64,000 nucleotides of DNA. It comes from Prevotella sp. (GTDB taxonomy: Bacteria > Bacteroidota > Bacteroidia > Bacteroidales > Bacteroidaceae). The translations under genes and the position numbers were made by a program. How positions within the stretch are numbered: position 1 is the first letter of the stretch; each line of letters begins with the position of its first letter. The stretch lies in assembly GCA_022511075.1 (NCBI GenBank), contig JAFLSE010000009.1, positions 1-64,000 on the forward strand, in the 5' to 3' direction. Below the pieces are notes generated by a model. That model saw only the letters and a program-made list of their open reading frames with translations. It did no database searches and was not told where the DNA came from. Below are positions 37,648 through 46,152 of this stretch, piece by piece.

Positions 37648-39685
37648 TAATAAGCATATTCTTTTCCGTGATGTGAAAGTTTTAGGAAGAAAAAACTCTG
37701 CCACATTAGGTTTTATGCCAGAGGGAGGTTTTGAGGATCATGCAAAAAACAAATGGATTATTGTTGCACATGACGGAAATGTATTGGCTGGATATTTAAT
37801 GTTTCGTGTTGTCTCTCGATTTTCACGGATAAGCATTGTACATTTATGTGTATGCGATATTTATAGAGGAAAAGGAATTTCTGTTGCTTTGTTAAATGTA
37901 CTAAAAAATAAATATGAGAAAATATATCGAGGAATAGCCCTTAGCTGTAGGACAGATTTTAGTCATGCTTCTTCTGTTTGGAGAAATTTCGGCTTTGTGC
38001 CACGCGAAAGAGTAAGAAGTCGAAGCTTTGATGAAAAATATTTAAATAGATGGTGGTATGACTTCCATCAACCTGATTTGTTTTCTTCCTCTTCAGTATC
38101 TAAGGTTAAAGCATTATTGGATATGAATATTATCGTGAAACTGCGAGAAGTAGACAATCCAGACTCAGTGAATCCGCTTGAAGATCCTCGTGGTTTATTG
38201 GCGGACTGGCTTATTGATGAAGCAGAATTGTGTTTTGCTCCAGAGGCTTACAATGAAATTGATAGGGACGAAAACCATTTACGCGCAGCTAAAACCAGAA
38301 AATTTTTGTCTTCATTTACTCAACTCCAAGTTGATGTAGAGAAACAAAAGAAGGTTGTAAAGGATTTAGAAAAAGTGGTGAAAGGAAAATCTGAAAATGA
38401 TGTTTCTGATAGAAAGCAAATAGCTTCATGTATTGTATCACAAACGCCTTATTTTATAACTTATGATGAAGGGCTGCTCAACAAGAAAGAAGAAATAGAA
38501 AAAATATATTCGATACAAATATATAATCCTCAGGAGTTTATATTACAGATAGACCAACTTTTGCATGGAGAAGACTATATGCCTAATCAATTAAAAGGTG
38601 TACATTCTGATTCTATTTCAAGATTAAGTCCACAAGAGTTGTCCATTTGTGTAGAAAGGTTTTGGATGCAGAAAAAAGGTGAAGAGAAACAATCCTTTAA
38701 TGCTTTAGTATATGGTATAGTTAATAAAAAAGGCGGTCACTTATACGTACAAAAGCGATATGGAGAAGATGTTGCATTTTATGGTATTTGTGAAAAAAGT
38801 GACTCTGTGGAAATTGAATTATTGCGTATTTATACAGGAGATCTTTGTAGTGCATTATTCTTCCAAATCATTTCGGAAATTCTTAAAATAAATTTAAAAA
38901 ATAAAAAGTCTCAAATTGTTTTTAAAGAGAAATATATTACAGAAGAGCAAAAAGATATTTTAAATAGGTTTGGGTTTATTCTACGAAATAATTGTTTTGT
39001 AAAGTATATTTACAATACTGTCATTGCTAAAAAAGATGTCTTCTCTATTATCCAACAATCTTATCCAGATGTTACGATAAAACATGATAATAGGATATTA
39101 TTTGAAGTAGAAAGAAAACTCTTCCCTTTAAAAATTAGAGGTCTCGGAATCCCAACATATATTATTCCAATAAAACCATATTGGGCAGGACAATTATTTG
39201 ATATTGCTATAGCAAATGAAGATTTGTTTGGAGCAAATCCTGAAAAATTGTGGAGTTTTGAGAATGTATATTATCGACATACAAAACCGATAAGCGAAAA
39301 GTATCCAGCACGAATTCTATGGTATGTAAGTGGGCAGAACAAATATTTTTCTCATACGAAATCTATTGTAGCTTCTTCGTATCTAACAGAAGTAATGACG
39401 GACAAGCCAAAAATATTATTTCGTTTAAATAAACGCTATGGAATATATGAATGGAAACATATCTCGAAATTATGCGGTGGCAATATTGATACAAATATTA
39501 GAGCGTTGAAATTTTGTCAAACAGAAGTATTTGATTATCCTGTAAGTTTCCATAAAGTCCAAGAAGTTTTTAATTCTCATGGACGAAAAAAGAATACTTT
39601 TGCTTCTCCTGTAGAAGTAGATGAAAATATATATTTTCAATTATATGAGTTAGGCAAAAATGGCAAAGACAAAAATAATACGTAA
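37628..39685 (+). CDS. GNAT acetyltransferase / PIN-like nuclease / PUA-EVE-like fusion
   Basis: 685 residues in apparent modules. Residues 1-150 are a GNAT fold with the acetyl-CoA loop RGKGIS at 80-85 and a C-terminal WRNFGFVPRERVRS. Residues about 160-310 look PIN-like: ALLDMNIIV (acidic D165), CFAPEAYNEIDRDE, and DRKQIASCIVSQTPYFITYDEGLL. A second, GNAT-like segment may lie near 330-470. Residues about 490-650 (PIKPYWAGQLFDIAIANEDLFG, ILWYVSGQ, KILFRLNKRYGIYEW) resemble a PUA/EVE-type nucleic-acid-binding fold. GNAT is fairly clear, PIN probable, the last tentative. The first 20 bases overlap the HNH gene and the last 26 overlap the ASCH gene. Confidence 0.7.
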   Translation: MTIEFIDNKHILFRDVKVLGRKNSATLGFMPEGGFEDHAKNKWIIVAHDGNVLAGYLMFRVVSRFSRISIVHLCVCDIYRGKGISVALLNVLKNKYEKIYRGIALSCRTDFSHASSVWRNFGFVPRERVRSRSFDEKYLNRWWYDFHQPDLFSSSSVSKVKALLDMNIIVKLREVDNPDSVNPLEDPRGLLADWLIDEAELCFAPEAYNEIDRDENHLRAAKTRKFLSSFTQLQVDVEKQKKVVKDLEKVVKGKSENDVSDRKQIASCIVSQTPYFITYDEGLLNKKEEIEKIYSIQIYNPQEFILQIDQLLHGEDYMPNQLKGVHSDSISRLSPQELSICVERFWMQKKGEEKQSFNALVYGIVNKKGGHLYVQKRYGEDVAFYGICEKSDSVEIELLRIYTGDLCSALFFQIISEILKINLKNKKSQIVFKEKYITEEQKDILNRFGFILRNNCFVKYIYNTVIAKKDVFSIIQQSYPDVTIKHDNRILFEVERKLFPLKIRGLGIPTYIIPIKPYWAGQLFDIAIANEDLFGANPEKLWSFENVYYRHTKPISEKYPARILWYVSGQNKYFSHTKSIVASSYLTEVMTDKPKILFRLNKRYGIYEWKHISKLCGGNIDTNIRALKFCQTEVFDYPVSFHKVQEVFNSHGRKKNTFASPVEVDENIYFQLYELGKNGKDKNNT

Positions 39686-40127
39686 ATATTTATTTATTGC
39701 AGTAAAGCCAGAATATGCAGACATGTTAATTTCTGGTAGAAAAGATATTGAACTGAGAAAAATAAAACCACATGTTCAGCAAGGAGATTATGTCATAATA
39801 TATGCTTCGGCTCCTAAAAAAGCTGTACTTGGGTTTGGAAAGATAAAACGTATAATAGAATGTAGCCCTAAAGATATGTGGGATAAATATTCGAACCGCT
39901 TGGGTATTAATGAACAAAACTATTTCTCATATTATTGTGGCTATAATAAAGCTATCGGTATCGAATTGGATATTATAAAACCTATAGCACCAATAGGATT
40001 AGAGTTCTTAAAAAAAGTAGTCCCAAACTTTCATCCCCCTCAGATATATCGATATGTAACAAATGAGGAAATTTCTAAAATGCTATCACAAAGAACGATA
40101 TGTGGTGCTAAAAGCAAATTGGTATGA
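39660..40127 (+). CDS. ASCH-domain (PUA-like) protein
   Basis: 155 residues. The ASCH signature is YLFIAVKPEYADMLISGRKDIELRKIKP (start of the PUA-like barrel), then GDYVIIYASAPKKAVLGFGKI. The ending FHPPQIYRYVTNEEI is also typical of these proteins. ASCH/EVE/PUA-like folds bind RNA or modified bases. It starts inside the 3' end of the GNAT-PIN gene (26-base overlap), so the two products probably work together. It is the last gene of the operon; no clear terminator hairpin follows. Confidence 0.85.
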   Translation: MAKTKIIRKYLFIAVKPEYADMLISGRKDIELRKIKPHVQQGDYVIIYASAPKKAVLGFGKIKRIIECSPKDMWDKYSNRLGINEQNYFSYYCGYNKAIGIELDIIKPIAPIGLEFLKKVVPNFHPPQIYRYVTNEEISKMLSQRTICGAKSKLV

Positions 40128-40151
40128 GTAAATATTATTTTGTCACATAAT

Positions 40152-40164
40152 ATAAAACTTAACA
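40152..40164 (+). repeat. 13-base direct repeat, right copy
   Basis: ATAAAACTTAACA, identical to 27938-27950. With that copy it flanks the seven-gene operon. See the left copy for the caveat. Confidence 0.4.
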
Positions 40165-40255
40165 AACAGAGAAAATCACCTCTAAACCGCAGAAAAAGAA
40201 AAAAATGATTAACTTTGCAAAGGAGATATAAAATGATATTATAATATAGGAAATT

Positions 40256-40333
40256 ATGGCAACAAAAGATAGACACTTAGATAAGTCACAAATAGCATTG
40301 TCTCAGAATTACAACTCTTTGTATTCTGCCTAA
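40256..40333 (+). CDS. Possible 25-residue peptide
   Basis: Open frame MATKDRHLDKSQIALSQNYN then SLYSA and stop, in the gap between the ASCH gene and the RecD-like helicase. A TAACTTTG box (40210-40217) lies 39 bases upstream, without a clear -33 element. The peptide is not recognised. It could be a leader peptide, the remnant of a longer gene, or chance. Confidence 0.25.
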   Translation: MATKDRHLDKSQIALSQNYNSLYSA

Positions 40334-40338
40334 TGGGT

Positions 40339-40346
40339 TACTTTTG
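40339..40346 (+). promoter_or_regulatory. Candidate -7 box of the RecD-like helicase operon
   Basis: TACTTTTG followed by C. A TTTG at 40318-40321 lies 17 bases upstream, shorter than the usual 19-21. The expected start of transcription near 40353 supports the ATG at 40383 as the first codon. Confidence 0.5.
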
Positions 40347-40382
40347 CATTATGAACGAAAAACAACTGACGCGACGTAAATA

Positions 40383-41843
40383 ATGATTGCCGACGAACTT
40401 ACATACCGCATAAGACAGGCATTTGAATTTGAGCCTACAAAGGAGCAGCAGCACGCGATAAACGTGTTTGCACGCTTTATGACCGACCGCAACGAACAGT
40501 CGCTGATGATACTGCGAGGCTCGGCTGGTACGGGAAAAACGGTTATTGCAAGTGCTATGGTGAGGGCGTTGAAGGCATTGAAGTGTAAGTTGGTGCTGCT
40601 TGCCCCTACGGGGCGTGCGGCAAAGGTGTTTTCGATAAATTCGGGAACGGCGGCATATACCATTCATCGGCGCATATACAGGCAAAAGACTGCTGGCGAC
40701 TTGTCGGGATTCTCGCTGAACGCCAATCTTGCAAGCGATACGCTTTTCATTGTTGATGAGGCTTCGATGGTAGCAAATCAAGGTTATAGCGACACGTCGT
40801 TTGGCTCTGGGCGCTTGCTCGATGACCTTGTGCAGTTTGTTTATAACGGGCGCAACTGCCGTATGATGCTTATTGGCGACAAAGCACAGTTGCCGCCTGT
40901 GGGTGAGGAAGAAAGTCCGGCACTGATAGGTGGATATATGCAAGGCTACGGTCTTGCCACATACGAGTGTGACCTCAATGAGGTGCTGCGACAAAGTATT
41001 GGCAGTGGGATATTGTGGAATGCCACGATGATACGCAGTATGATAGCGCACGGCGAAATGACGAGGCTGCCGAAGATACGTTTTGCAGGATTTGAGGACA
41101 TAAAGATGGTGCCCGGAGGAGAACTGATAGAGCAACTTGCGTCAAGTCATTCACGGGTGGGTATCGACGAGACAATGGTGGTGACACGCAGTAACAAGCG
41201 GGCTAATATATATAACAATGGCATAAGGGCGATGGTGCTTGGACGCGAGGAAGAGCTGTGCTCGGGCGATATGGTGATGATTGTGAAGAACAACTATTTT
41301 TGGACGGAGCAGGCACAGCAGCGTGAGAAAGACCCAAACGCACCGACATTTCTTGCCAACGGCGACCGATGCGTGGTTAGGCGTGTGCGCAATGTGCGCA
41401 GTATGTACGGCTTTCGCTTTGCTGACATCACAATGCAATTTCCCGACTACGACGACTACGAACTTACTGCCACCGTGCTGCTCGACTCGCTGCAATCGGA
41501 ATCGCCATCACTCACGCGCGAACAGACAGAAATGCTCTACAACGCCGTGATGGCAGACTATGCCGACATTCCACTGAAGGCAGACCGACTGAAGGCATTG
41601 CAGAAAGATGTATACTACAATGCCGTACAGATAAAATATGCATACGCCGTTACCTGCCACAAGGCGCAGGGAGGGCAGTGGGCACACATATACGTTGACC
41701 AGGGATATATGACCGACGATATGCTAAACAACGATTATATACACTGGCTATACACCGCCTTCACCCGTGCCACGGAACGGCTATACCTCGTGAACTGGCC
41801 TGCAACGCAGACCGAAACGGAAAGTAAGGAAACAAAGGACTAA
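40383..41843 (+). CDS. RecD/UvrD-like ATP-dependent DNA helicase
   Basis: 486-residue SF1B helicase. Walker A ILRGSAGTGKTVIASAM lies at about residues 40-57, then LLAPTGRAAKVFS (motif Ia), FIVDEASMVANQ (motif II), MLIGDKAQLPPVGEEESPAL (motif III), and at the C-terminus the UvrD_C_2 segment YAVTCHKAQGGQWAHIYVD with WLYTAFTRATERLYLV (motif VI). It is much shorter than RecD2 and lacks its N-terminal extension; similar proteins are common in Bacteroidota. It leads an operon with rmuC (15-base gap). Base composition returns to the chromosomal norm here. Confidence 0.92.
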   Translation: MIADELTYRIRQAFEFEPTKEQQHAINVFARFMTDRNEQSLMILRGSAGTGKTVIASAMVRALKALKCKLVLLAPTGRAAKVFSINSGTAAYTIHRRIYRQKTAGDLSGFSLNANLASDTLFIVDEASMVANQGYSDTSFGSGRLLDDLVQFVYNGRNCRMMLIGDKAQLPPVGEEESPALIGGYMQGYGLATYECDLNEVLRQSIGSGILWNATMIRSMIAHGEMTRLPKIRFAGFEDIKMVPGGELIEQLASSHSRVGIDETMVVTRSNKRANIYNNGIRAMVLGREEELCSGDMVMIVKNNYFWTEQAQQREKDPNAPTFLANGDRCVVRRVRNVRSMYGFRFADITMQFPDYDDYELTATVLLDSLQSESPSLTREQTEMLYNAVMADYADIPLKADRLKALQKDVYYNAVQIKYAYAVTCHKAQGGQWAHIYVDQGYMTDDMLNNDYIHWLYTAFTRATERLYLVNWPATQTETESKETKD

Positions 41844-41858
41844 TAAAAAACAAAGTAT

Positions 41859-43172
41859 ATGGAAACAATAATATTTATGCTGATAGGGATTGTCATAGGC
41901 ATTGCCATTGGATGGCTTCTGTCGAAGTGGCAAAATGCAGGAAGGATAGGGGCTTTCTATGCCAAGTATAACGAACTTGACAAGCGTTGCGCCATAGCCA
42001 TAGCCGACAAGGAACGCATTGAGCAGCAGGCGGCTATTGACAAGAAGGAGATGCAGGAACGGTTGGCAGCAGCACAAGAAGAACACGTGCGGCAAATGGC
42101 GGACAACAATAAAGTGCTGGAGCAGCAGATGAAGATGATGGAGGAACGCCTGAAGAACGCGACGACGGAACTGCTGAAACTGCGCTCACAGGAACTGCAA
42201 GAGACCAACAGTACACAGATGTCGGCAATAATAAATCCGCTGAAAGAGAGCATCGGCGAGATGAAGCAGGCAATGGATAACACTCGTGAGCAGGGCACAA
42301 AGAATACCGCGTCGCTCGAAAAGGCAATAGAGAATATGATTAACCGTGCCGCAGAGATAGGCAACAAGGCAGACAATCTTGCAAACGCACTGAAGAACGA
42401 AAACAAGATGCAGGGCAACTGGGGCGAGATGATTCTATCGGAACTGCTGGAGAGCGAAGGATTGAAACGCGGCGTTCACTATAGTGTGCAGGAAACGCTG
42501 CGTGATGAACACGGCAACGCCCTGCGCAATGATGAGACAGGGCAGAAGATGATTCCCGATGTGATACTGCACTTCCCCGACAACCGTGATGCAATAATAG
42601 ACTCAAAGACATCGCTGACGGCATTCATTGACTATCAAAACGCCGAGAGCGACGAGGCGCGCAACGATGCCTTGTCGCGCCACGTGCAGAGTCTGCGCAG
42701 TCATGTGCGCGAACTTGCAAACAAGAACTACAAAGCATATATAAAGCCGCCGAAGCAGACACTCAATTATGTTATAATGTTCGTGCCCAACGAAACTGCG
42801 TTGCAGTTGGCATTGCTCAACGATGCCGGACTTTGGCGTGAGGCATACGACAAGGGAGTGTTTATAACCGGCGAACAAAATCTCTTGGCGGTGTTGAGGC
42901 TCATCGAGGTGGCTTGGGTGCAGCAGGAGCAGACAAGAAACCAAGAGGAGATACTTAAACAGGCAAGGCTTCTTCTCGACCGCGTGGGTACTTTCATGGA
43001 GCACTTCAGGGATGTGGCGCAAAAACTTGACGCAGCACAGGAGTCATATCAAAAGGCAAAGGACAAGTTGATAACAGGCAAGCAGAACATTCTTGGACCG
43101 GCAAAGAAACTCGCAGATATGTCGGGACAGGAAAACCCAAAGAGACGAATAGGAATATTAGAGGAAGAATGA
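41859..43172 (+). CDS. rmuC: DNA recombination protein RmuC
   Basis: 437 residues. An N-terminal membrane anchor (IIFMLIGIVIGIAIGWLLS) is followed by a long coiled coil (about 25-140, rich in Glu/Gln/Lys) and the RmuC nuclease-like domain: NWGEMILSELLESEGLKRG, MIPDVILHFPDNRDAIIDSKTSLTAF, FVPNETALQLAL. The IIDSK segment is the PD-(D/E)xK-type core. RmuC limits recombination at inverted repeats in E. coli, and the pairing with a RecD-like helicase supports a DNA maintenance role. Its stop overlaps the next start (ATGA). Confidence 0.95.
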   Translation: METIIFMLIGIVIGIAIGWLLSKWQNAGRIGAFYAKYNELDKRCAIAIADKERIEQQAAIDKKEMQERLAAAQEEHVRQMADNNKVLEQQMKMMEERLKNATTELLKLRSQELQETNSTQMSAIINPLKESIGEMKQAMDNTREQGTKNTASLEKAIENMINRAAEIGNKADNLANALKNENKMQGNWGEMILSELLESEGLKRGVHYSVQETLRDEHGNALRNDETGQKMIPDVILHFPDNRDAIIDSKTSLTAFIDYQNAESDEARNDALSRHVQSLRSHVRELANKNYKAYIKPPKQTLNYVIMFVPNETALQLALLNDAGLWREAYDKGVFITGEQNLLAVLRLIEVAWVQQEQTRNQEEILKQARLLLDRVGTFMEHFRDVAQKLDAAQESYQKAKDKLITGKQNILGPAKKLADMSGQENPKRRIGILEEE

Positions 43173-43744
43173 TTTACATAAACGACCGCCTTTACGACTT
43201 TGACTTGGAAACCGCCCTCGCCTCCATATCTGCGCAGCGTAGGGAGCAAGCCTTGCGTTTCAAACACGAGCAGGGTAGGAGAGAGTGCGTTGCTGCATAT
43301 CTGTTGCTGAAAGAAGGATTGCAAAAAGAGTACGGAATCGTTGACAATCCCATCTTTGAATACGAGAAAGGCGGCAAGCCTCGCATAATAAATCACCCTG
43401 ACATATATTTCAACATCAGCCATTGCCGCGAGGCTGCCATTTGCGTTATTGACAATGTTCCCATTGGTGTAGATATTGAGCGCATACGTCCTTTCAAAGA
43501 ATCCCTTGCCCGTCACGTCCTTTCCGACGATGAGTTTCAGCTTGTCGTCTCTTCCCCCACGCCCGAAATAGAGTTCACAAAACTATGGACACAAAAAGAG
43601 GCAGTGCTTAAACTTACTGGCGAAGGCATACGTAGCGACCTGAAAGACGTATTATCCCGACACGCCGCAGAAGTAATACTCAATACTTGTGTCTGCGACC
43701 GATATATATATACCGTCTGCCGCTACTCCGCAACTAATCACTGA
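43169..43744 (+). CDS. 4'-phosphopantetheinyl transferase superfamily protein
   Basis: Transfers 4'-phosphopantetheine from CoA to a serine of carrier proteins. The 191 residues carry the Sfp-type motifs GVDIERI (metal-binding Asp and Glu) and FTKLWTQKEAVLKLTGEG (WxxKEA), with NISHC at the substrate loop. It is the Sfp/AcpT class rather than short AcpS; whether it serves fatty-acid or secondary metabolism carriers is not visible. Translationally coupled to rmuC by a 4-base overlap. Confidence 0.9.
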   Translation: MIYINDRLYDFDLETALASISAQRREQALRFKHEQGRRECVAAYLLLKEGLQKEYGIVDNPIFEYEKGGKPRIINHPDIYFNISHCREAAICVIDNVPIGVDIERIRPFKESLARHVLSDDEFQLVVSSPTPEIEFTKLWTQKEAVLKLTGEGIRSDLKDVLSRHAAEVILNTCVCDRYIYTVCRYSATNH

Positions 43745-43845
43745 TAACTGAATACTAAACACGATAACTGTTTCTTTCGTGTTAAATAAACATAAAGTTT
43801 TGCAAGTTTTTCTGTTGTAGCAGCAAGTTTTTCGTAGAAAAGTAT

Positions 43846-43853
43846 TAATTTTG
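43846..43853 (+). promoter_or_regulatory. Candidate -7 box of rplU-rpmA
   Basis: TAATTTTG followed by C, in the gap after the PPTase gene. No TTTG at the expected -33 distance. Transcription from here would give an 80-90 base leader before rplU. Confidence 0.45.
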
Positions 43854-43942
43854 CAGCCGATTTGAATCCGTGGTGGCTCAATGAAGTGCTGATAGATGTC
43901 AGTCGCCCAGCGGAAAAACCCGTTTTAATACTTATAATAAAA

Positions 43943-44260
43943 ATGTACGTAATTGCAGAGATTAGCGGTCAGCAGTTTAAGGTAGAGGAAGGCAAGAAAC
44001 TCTTCGTTCATCACCTCAAGAATGTAGAGGCAGGACAGACTGTTGAATTTGAGAAGGTTTTGCTCGTAGACAAAGACGGAGCAATTCAGGTAGGTGCACC
44101 GACAGTAGAGGGTGCAAAGGTAGTATGTGAAGTACTTCACCCATTGGTAAAGGGCGACAAGGTTATCGTGTTCAAGATGAAGCGCCGCAAGGACTATCGC
44201 AAGAAGAACGGTCACCGTGAGCAGTTCACAGAGATAAAGGTTAAACAAGTAATCGCTTAA
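43943..44260 (+). CDS. rplU: 50S ribosomal protein L21 (bL21)
   Basis: Binds 23S rRNA in the large subunit. The start is set at [17 protein letters not shown] (43943), the conserved bL21 N-terminus, giving 105 residues; an upstream in-frame ATG at 43862 would add an unrelated extension. The [20 protein letters not shown] segment is the rRNA-binding signature. rpmA follows 20 bases later, the usual pairing, after a short AGGAGG-like site (ttaggaggacc). Confidence 0.97.
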   Translation: MYVIAEISGQQFKVEEGKKLFVHHLKNVEAGQTVEFEKVLLVDKDGAIQVGAPTVEGAKVVCEVLHPLVKGDKVIVFKMKRRKDYRKKNGHREQFTEIKVKQVIA

Positions 44261-44280
44261 AAAATTAGGAGGACCAAGAA

Positions 44281-44550
44281 ATGGCACATAAAAAAGGTGT
44301 AGGTAGTTCGAAGAACGGTCGCGAGAGCGCATCGCAGAGATTAGGCGTAAAGATTTGGGGTGGTCAGGCTTGTGTTGCCGGCAACATCATTGTTCGTCAG
44401 CGTGGTACACGCCACAACCCAGGCAAGAATGTTGGTATTGGTAAAGACGACACATTGTTCGCTTTGGTTGACGGTGTTGTAAACTTCCACAAGGGTCGTC
44501 GCAACAAGAGCGTTGTTTCGGTTATCCCTGCAACAACAGGAGAAGCCTAA
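44281..44550 (+). CDS. rpmA: 50S ribosomal protein L27 (bL27)
   Basis: Its N-terminal tail reaches the peptidyl-transferase centre. The 89 residues start [20 protein letters not shown] and continue [30 protein letters not shown], fully typical. The N-terminus starts directly with AHKKG, so no processing extension is present. Coupled to rplU and ended by a strong hairpin at 44589. Confidence 0.97.
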   Translation: MAHKKGVGSSKNGRESASQRLGVKIWGGQACVAGNIIVRQRGTRHNPGKNVGIGKDDTLFALVDGVVNFHKGRRNKSVVSVIPATTGEA

Positions 44551-44588
44551 TATTTTTCACAAAGAAAAAATTTATTCCAAACAAACAC

Positions 44589-44622
44589 AGAATCCCATTC
44601 ACTTCACAGTGAATGGGATTTC
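44589..44622. terminator. Bidirectional terminator after rpmA
   Basis: Perfect 12-bp stem (AATCCCATTCAC 44591-44602 with 44609-44620, 6-base loop), extended by weaker pairs. It lies between rpmA and the convergent beta-helix lipoprotein gene. Confidence 0.8.
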
Positions 44623-44654
44623 TGCATTTATGTGATATTGTATATAATCCCGGC

Positions 44655-46103
44655 TTAATATTCGTAGCATCCCATCGAAGGTGTTTCTGCTGAGCGTGGA
44701 TTGCCGAGGCGGTCGTCAGCAAATCCTTCCACCGGCAATGCCGATCCAATGGCAGGACTTCCCTCTGTCAGACGGAAATCGTAATACAGGTTATCCTCGT
44801 CTATATTCGCAAAATGCTGCTTGCCGTTAATGCTGTCTTCCGCTGTCTCATATATCACATCGTAAAGAGGATATTCTTCTTCCTCGGTTGCTTCAGGATC
44901 AGGAGTGCGCAAGATGCAGTTGGCAAAATAATACACGAAAGGCGTTTCCTCATCATCGAGCCGCTCTCCCATAAGCACATCGGCAGCATATCCCGTTACA
45001 ATGCAGTTGACACACTGCATACTCACAAGCGGATAGGGAACATCGTTATAAAAGTTTGACATTCGCAGAGCCACGCCACGGTCGGCAATGAAAGGATAGA
45101 ACTGCGCCAACGTTGTATACACCACGCTGCAAGCACCGCCATACACAGCCAGGCAATCGGCAGCAGTGTTGGTTATCTGCGTGTTTGAAATCGCTATATG
45201 GCTGTTGAAGGCAAGCACTCCGTAGCCGTCGCAGTTGTGTATCGTAGAGTGGTCTATGCCCAATCGCAGTGTCTCATCACTGAATGCAGCAGAGTCACAC
45301 ACAATAGCATCTTTGCAACTGTGTATATCGGCAAACGAAATCCTGTTGTCATAGGAAGTATCAAAGAAACGCAGTCCTCGCCACTGTCCGCTCACGCGGT
45401 CGTATGGCAGATAATTGAACATGTGGTCAAGGCGGTCGCCGCGCATAACAACCTCGTTGCCTGCCGTGCCGTCAACAACAAGGTTGCCAAACACGTCAAT
45501 GCCGGCATCTTCGTGGAAGAACATCTTTGTTCCTGCCGCGATGGTAAGTGTCTTACCTTCATTTACCTTTATGCCTCGGCGCACAACGTATGGGCGCACA
45601 GGTGCAAGTATGGTGTTCTCTTCCACAATGAGACTGTCAACCATTTCCGCATCCCAGGAGTATGCACACAAGGTTATGCCCTGCTCCACACCGCTTTCCA
45701 ATGCAAACAACAGTCTGTCACTTATCTTTTGCGGCTCAAGTTCCCCATTGTTGCGTGATGTCAGTTCCACGAACACACAGATGCTGTCGCCCTTGCGCAC
45801 CTCAAAGTCGTGGGCAATGCTGCCGTTGTTATTATCAAGATATACTCCGTCAACGTTTACCCTGAAACCAGTCTGGTTGCCACGCTCTAATCTTACGCTG
45901 CCAATACGTATACCGTCGCCGCTGCCGTTGCGCACCCAAAAGGCATACATACTTGAAGGAGTGTTGCTGAAAACCGTATCAAGCATCAACGTGTCTGCCG
46001 GAAGTGTCAGCATATTATTGCGCGATGTTGAAAAACTGTCATCGTCGCTGCAAGCCACGATGCCTGCCACTATCATAATAAAGTAAAAAAGCCGTTTCAT
46101 CAT
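44655..46103 (-). CDS. Exported right-handed beta-helix lipoprotein
   Basis: 482 residues from the MMKRLFYFIMIVAG start (46103); the frame continues upstream only as a shadow of the rubrerythrin gene. IVACSDDD is a lipobox, so it is a probable lipoprotein. An N-terminal domain with beta strands is followed by a parallel beta-helix region (KTLTIAAGTKMFFHEDAGIDVFG, GQWRGLRFFDTSYDN, DHSTIHNCDGYGVLAFN, ITNTAADCLAVYGG) and a C-terminal DFRLTEGSPAIGSALP...DRLGNPR...MGCYEY ending. That ending is common in Bacteroidota secreted choice-of-anchor proteins. Function unknown; carbohydrate binding is possible. It lies 49 bases after the rubrerythrin gene. Confidence 0.85.
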   Translation of the reverse strand: MMKRLFYFIMIVAGIVACSDDDSFSTSRNNMLTLPADTLMLDTVFSNTPSSMYAFWVRNGSGDGIRIGSVRLERGNQTGFRVNVDGVYLDNNNGSIAHDFEVRKGDSICVFVELTSRNNGELEPQKISDRLLFALESGVEQGITLCAYSWDAEMVDSLIVEENTILAPVRPYVVRRGIKVNEGKTLTIAAGTKMFFHEDAGIDVFGNLVVDGTAGNEVVMRGDRLDHMFNYLPYDRVSGQWRGLRFFDTSYDNRISFADIHSCKDAIVCDSAAFSDETLRLGIDHSTIHNCDGYGVLAFNSHIAISNTQITNTAADCLAVYGGACSVVYTTLAQFYPFIADRGVALRMSNFYNDVPYPLVSMQCVNCIVTGYAADVLMGERLDDEETPFVYYFANCILRTPDPEATEEEEYPLYDVIYETAEDSINGKQHFANIDEDNLYYDFRLTEGSPAIGSALPVEGFADDRLGNPRSAETPSMGCYEY

Positions 46104-46152
46104 ATAGATAAAACGACTTTCCTTTTGTTTTATTGTGTATCTTACGCCACTA

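Noticed and set aside
43862..43942. 27-residue N-terminal extension of ribosomal protein L21
   Set aside because: bL21 conventionally begins MYVIAEI-like, and the upstream sequence is leader DNA close to the candidate promoter.
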